A stretch of 9,691 nt of DNA from contig JAYEMH010000019.1 of assembly GCA_034717985.1 (NCBI GenBank), forward strand, positions 4,774-14,464. The letters are read 5' to 3'. The notes beneath the pieces are model-generated. The model was given only the letters and a program-made list of their open reading frames with translations, was not told the DNA's origin and ran no database searches. A program made the position numbers and the translations under genes. Positions within the stretch are counted from its first letter, which is position 1. Every line of letters begins with the position of its first letter. This document shows positions 7,728 to 9,691 of the stretch, piece after piece. Source of the DNA: JAYEMH01 sp034717985 [NCBI: Candidatus Ratteibacteria bacterium] (lineage in GTDB: Bacteria; CAZDME01; JAYEMH01).

Positions 7728-7737
7728 TCCACTTTTT
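7719..7737 (+). terminator. Weak candidate terminator after hflX
   Basis: AAAAAGT (7719-7725) pairs with ACTTTTT (7731-7737) around a 5-nt loop, and the descending arm is a T-run. The stem overlaps the hflX stop codon and has only one G-C pair, so it would be a poor intrinsic terminator. The following 110-nt gap and composition change make a transcript boundary here plausible. Confidence 0.25.
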
Positions 7738-7756
7738 CTATGATAAAGTAAATATA

Positions 7757-7785
7757 TTGCAAAAATGCGGAAAATATGATATTCT
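7757..7785 (+). promoter_or_regulatory. Possible sigma70-type promoter for the downstream exported genes
   Basis: TTGCAA (7757-7762) and TATTCT (7780-7785) are 17 nt apart, each matching four of six consensus bases. TATGAT (7775-7780) is a better -10 match but would leave only 12 nt from the same -35. The region is AT-rich, so chance matches are likely. It is the only intergenic gap over 100 nt before the last three genes. Confidence 0.25.
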
Positions 7786-7788
7786 TTT

Positions 7789-7846
7789 TTCAACAGGGAA
7801 AAATCAACCGCGCCATATATTAAGCATTCAACAGGTAAGGAAAAAT
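7789..7846 (+). repeat. Imperfect short direct repeat upstream of the glycosidase-like gene
   Basis: TTCAACAGG occurs at 7789-7797 and again at 7827-7835. In both copies it is followed by GAAAAAT, with a TAAG inserted in the second copy. The second copy carries the Shine-Dalgarno of the next gene. It may be a small duplication, an operator half-site pair, or a rearrangement scar. Confidence 0.35.
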
Positions 7847-7847
7847 T

Positions 7848-8855
7848 ATGAGAAATAAAATTGTCTTGATCATTATTGCGATTTTTTCTTTAAACAATGT
7901 TACTTTTGCAGATACTGCGACCGAGAATAAATGGATTAAAGCCCACCATGGAATAATTTTTTACCAAGACTATAGAAATGACCGATATGACCTAAATGAG
8001 CTTACTCGCATGGCTGAAGAGTTGGGTACAAATGCAGTTAAAACCTGGATTAAAGGACACACGCAAGGCGAAATCCCTGAAAAGGCTGAAAATGATGAAT
8101 ACGAAGCTATATTTGAGTCTTTTGAAGTTATTTGCCTGAATGTTTGCCCAGACTACATATTGGGTAGATGGGATGCGAGAAAAAAATATGATGAGGAAAC
8201 CAGAGAGGACATCGAAGCAGATTTCTATCAATTAACAGAATCTCTTATCGATGACTATGATGGATATGGAAAAACATTCATCATCAATTATTTCTTTGAA
8301 ATGAACGTATATATGGGGACACCCTCTTCCGGGCGTCCAAATTTTCCCGTAATAGAATTTATTGCTGATGCTCAGTCTGGAGTAAAAAAAGCTTTAAGAG
8401 AAATCAAAACCAAAGATATAAAAATCTTTGATTGTATAGAATCAAACTGCGACCATGATTACTTTGATTTTGTAAAAAATATTTTTCCTAAAGTGAATGT
8501 TGACCTATATAGTATTTCCTATTATGGGTACAAATCTCTGAATATGTTAAAACACTGGGCTAAATATGCGCCCGATAACAAACTTTTTGGGGATAAAAAT
8601 ATTATTGTAGGAGAATATGGCATAAAAATGGAAGATCCTAGAGTAAACGGGGATGAAAATGCACAAAGTGCATATCTTAAGTCCATCAGAAAACAAGCAA
8701 AAGAACTGAAAGTGCCTTATATTTTCCTTTTTTGGCTGGCAGATCAAGAGTCAAAAATAAAATCAGAAGGACATTTTGGTATTGTCAATCTTGAAGGCGA
8801 AAGACGAAAAGCGTGGTCCGACTTATATAACGCTTATCACTTTCGAAAAAAATAA
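7848..8855 (+). CDS. Exported TIM-barrel glycosidase-like protein
   Basis: The 335-residue protein begins with a clear Sec signal peptide: basic start, hydrophobic core and likely cleavage after Ala21 (VTFA/DT), so it acts in the periplasm or outside the cell. The rest fits a clan GH-A-like TIM barrel. An early strand-helix unit ends in GTNAVKTWIKG (60-70). FIINYFFEMN has Glu151 where an acid/base would lie after strand 4, VDLYSISYYGY is at 218-228, and NIIVGEYG has Glu256 where a nucleophile would lie after strand 7. YIFLFWLADQE (291-301) follows. Cys96/Cys100 and Cys196/Cys201 could form disulfides. I do not recognise the exact family or substrate, and enzyme activity is inferred. Start ATG 7848 has TAAGGA 6 nt upstream. 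The gene is far more AT-rich than its neighbours (17 of 60 G/C at 8221-8280), suggesting transfer. Its stop overlaps the next start by one base. Confidence 0.65.
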   Translation: MRNKIVLIIIAIFSLNNVTFADTATENKWIKAHHGIIFYQDYRNDRYDLNELTRMAEELGTNAVKTWIKGHTQGEIPEKAENDEYEAIFESFEVICLNVCPDYILGRWDARKKYDEETREDIEADFYQLTESLIDDYDGYGKTFIINYFFEMNVYMGTPSSGRPNFPVIEFIADAQSGVKKALREIKTKDIKIFDCIESNCDHDYFDFVKNIFPKVNVDLYSISYYGYKSLNMLKHWAKYAPDNKLFGDKNIIVGEYGIKMEDPRVNGDENAQSAYLKSIRKQAKELKVPYIFLFWLADQESKIKSEGHFGIVNLEGERRKAWSDLYNAYHFRKK

Positions 8856-9535
8856 TGAAAAAATCAAATCTAATTTTAGTTATTGCCGTAATTACTGTTT
8901 GCCTGAGGTTTGAAGCTTCAGCCGTTGAACTTTATCAGAAGCAGCACTCTTTTAAATCAGCGGTCATCCATTATGAAATTAAAGGCAGTGTCCAGAACGG
9001 CACCGAAGAGCTGTATATTAAAGGGGATAAAACTTGCAGTTTAAAGCATTTGACCACCAATATCCTTGACCGCACCGAAAAACAGGATATCATGGTTATT
9101 GACGACGGTACAAATGTTTATTCGATTGATTTGAATAAAAAGACGGCGATAAAGATGCTCAGTCCCAAAAAGCTCTGGGAGGAGATGACACCGGAAGAGA
9201 GAAAAACTTTAGAAGAATCCGGCCAGGCAGTAGTTAAGGGAATAAGCGGGAAACTTGACCATAAGCCCATCGGCGCCGAAAAAATCCTGGGCAAGACCTG
9301 TAAAATCTATGAAATCTTCGGTGTAAAAAGCTGGCAATGGGAAGGCATCCCTTTAAAAACCGAGATGCAAATGATGGGGAAGATTCGGCAAAACGCCGTC
9401 AGTATTAAACTTAATGGGGCTATTCCGGACAGCCGTTTCCGGGTTCCGGCGGGTATAAAAATCCAAGATATTACCGAACAGCAGAAGAATTTACTAAAAA
9501 CCAACTTTTTAGAGAATTTAGATAGCGTTAAATAG
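8855..9535 (+). CDS. Periplasmic LolA/DUF4412-like protein
   Basis: The 226-residue product starts with a signal peptide (likely cleavage after Ala23, EASA/VEL). Cys16 does not sit in a lipobox, so it is probably a soluble periplasmic protein. The mature part is rich in beta strands and shows the order seen in DUF4412 and related outer-membrane lipoprotein-sorting folds. First comes a 'K-GDKT' strand pair, then DDGTNVYSIDLNKKTAIK (83-100), then GAEKILGKTCKIYEI (140-154), SWQWEGIPLKTEM (159-171) and finally PDSRFRVPAGIKI (191-203). Such folds bind lipid or hydrophobic ligands, but no ligand can be assigned. The start codon shares its A with the preceding TAA (TAATG), and no Shine-Dalgarno is evident, so translation is probably coupled to the glycosidase-like gene. 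Base composition is back to the genome norm (31 of 60 G/C at 9241-9300). Confidence 0.65.
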   Translation: MKKSNLILVIAVITVCLRFEASAVELYQKQHSFKSAVIHYEIKGSVQNGTEELYIKGDKTCSLKHLTTNILDRTEKQDIMVIDDGTNVYSIDLNKKTAIKMLSPKKLWEEMTPEERKTLEESGQAVVKGISGKLDHKPIGAEKILGKTCKIYEIFGVKSWQWEGIPLKTEMQMMGKIRQNAVSIKLNGAIPDSRFRVPAGIKIQDITEQQKNLLKTNFLENLDSVK

Positions 9536-9538
9536 AAG

Positions 9539-9691
9539 ATGAAATTTCCAATAAATTTAAGCCGGAACTTTAAGATTCTTGTTGTATTTTTAATCGCAGG
9601 ATTTTTCTTTTGTTGTTTGGGATTAAAATCCGGAGCGAAAGCCGTCGCCTACCGATATTTTGAGCGGAGAGAATATAAAGAGGCGCTTTCT
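9539..9691 (+). CDS. N-terminus of a membrane-anchored, possibly TPR-containing protein (3' truncated)
   Basis: The frame opens with ATG 9539, three bases after the preceding stop, and is still open at the window edge after 51 residues. A short basic head is followed by a hydrophobic helix (about residues 13-30, ILVVFLIAGFFFCCLGL), either a signal peptide or a membrane anchor. The segment after it, AVAYRYFERREYKEAL, has the spacing of the first helix pair of a tetratricopeptide repeat (Y..F....Y..AL). It probably belongs to the same operon as the two preceding genes. The function cannot be called from this fragment; the TPR assignment is an inference from one partial repeat. Confidence 0.55.
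   Translation, partial: MKFPINLSRNFKILVVFLIAGFFFCCLGLKSGAKAVAYRYFERREYKEALS

Noticed and set aside
7770-7791. GAAAA ... TTTTTTC as a strong rho-independent terminator after hflX
   Set aside because: The stem would be five A-T-dominated pairs with a long loop, too weak; the T-run is more likely part of an AT-rich promoter region.
1-9691. CRISPR arrays, insertion sequences, tRNA or rRNA genes
   Set aside because: No regularly spaced repeats, transposase-like frames, terminal inverted repeats or cloverleaf-type segments were seen on either strand.

Overview
The window reads as a piece of the chromosome of a rod-shaped, Gram-negative-type (diderm) bacterium of moderate GC content. It carries a complete elongasome set (MreB, MreC, MreD, PBP2, RodA) and at least two proteins with export signal peptides, one of them LolA/DUF4412-like. 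All genes lie on the + strand and are tightly packed. Shine-Dalgarno sequences are of the AAGGA type, and TTG/GTG starts are common. I cannot fix the phylum from sequence alone; an uncultivated diderm lineage is plausible but unproven.

Region 1 (1-6334) is a single co-directional run: the tail of an unidentified gene, then mreB, mreC, mreD, mrdA (PBP2), rodA and miaA. Genes overlap by 4, 23 and 8 nt or sit 1-13 nt apart, so they are very probably co-transcribed and partly translationally coupled. MreB filaments, the MreC/MreD scaffold, the transpeptidase PBP2 and the glycosyltransferase RodA together build the lateral cell wall. miaA (tRNA A37 prenylation) rides at the end of the shape operon.

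Region 2 (6335-7727) is a 121-nt leader followed by hflX, which encodes a ribosome-associated GTPase. hfq, often found between miaA and hflX in proteobacteria, is absent. Instead there is a perfect 11-bp hairpin at the miaA stop codon and a 26-codon upstream ORF with its own Shine-Dalgarno that overlaps the hflX start. A 7-nt segment inside this small ORF is exactly complementary to the hflX ribosome-binding site, and the peptide contains two Arg/Lys-X-Arg motifs. This looks like a candidate translational-attenuation leader and is the most interesting signal in the window.

Region 3 (7728-9691) starts after a 120-nt intergenic gap with a possible promoter and a short direct repeat. It holds an exported, conspicuously AT-rich protein that looks like a TIM-barrel glycosidase, overlapped by 1 nt with a periplasmic LolA/DUF4412-like protein of normal composition. 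The start of a membrane-anchored, possibly TPR-containing protein then runs off the window edge. The AT-rich gene may have been acquired horizontally. No RNA genes, transposons, CRISPR arrays or minus-strand genes were found.
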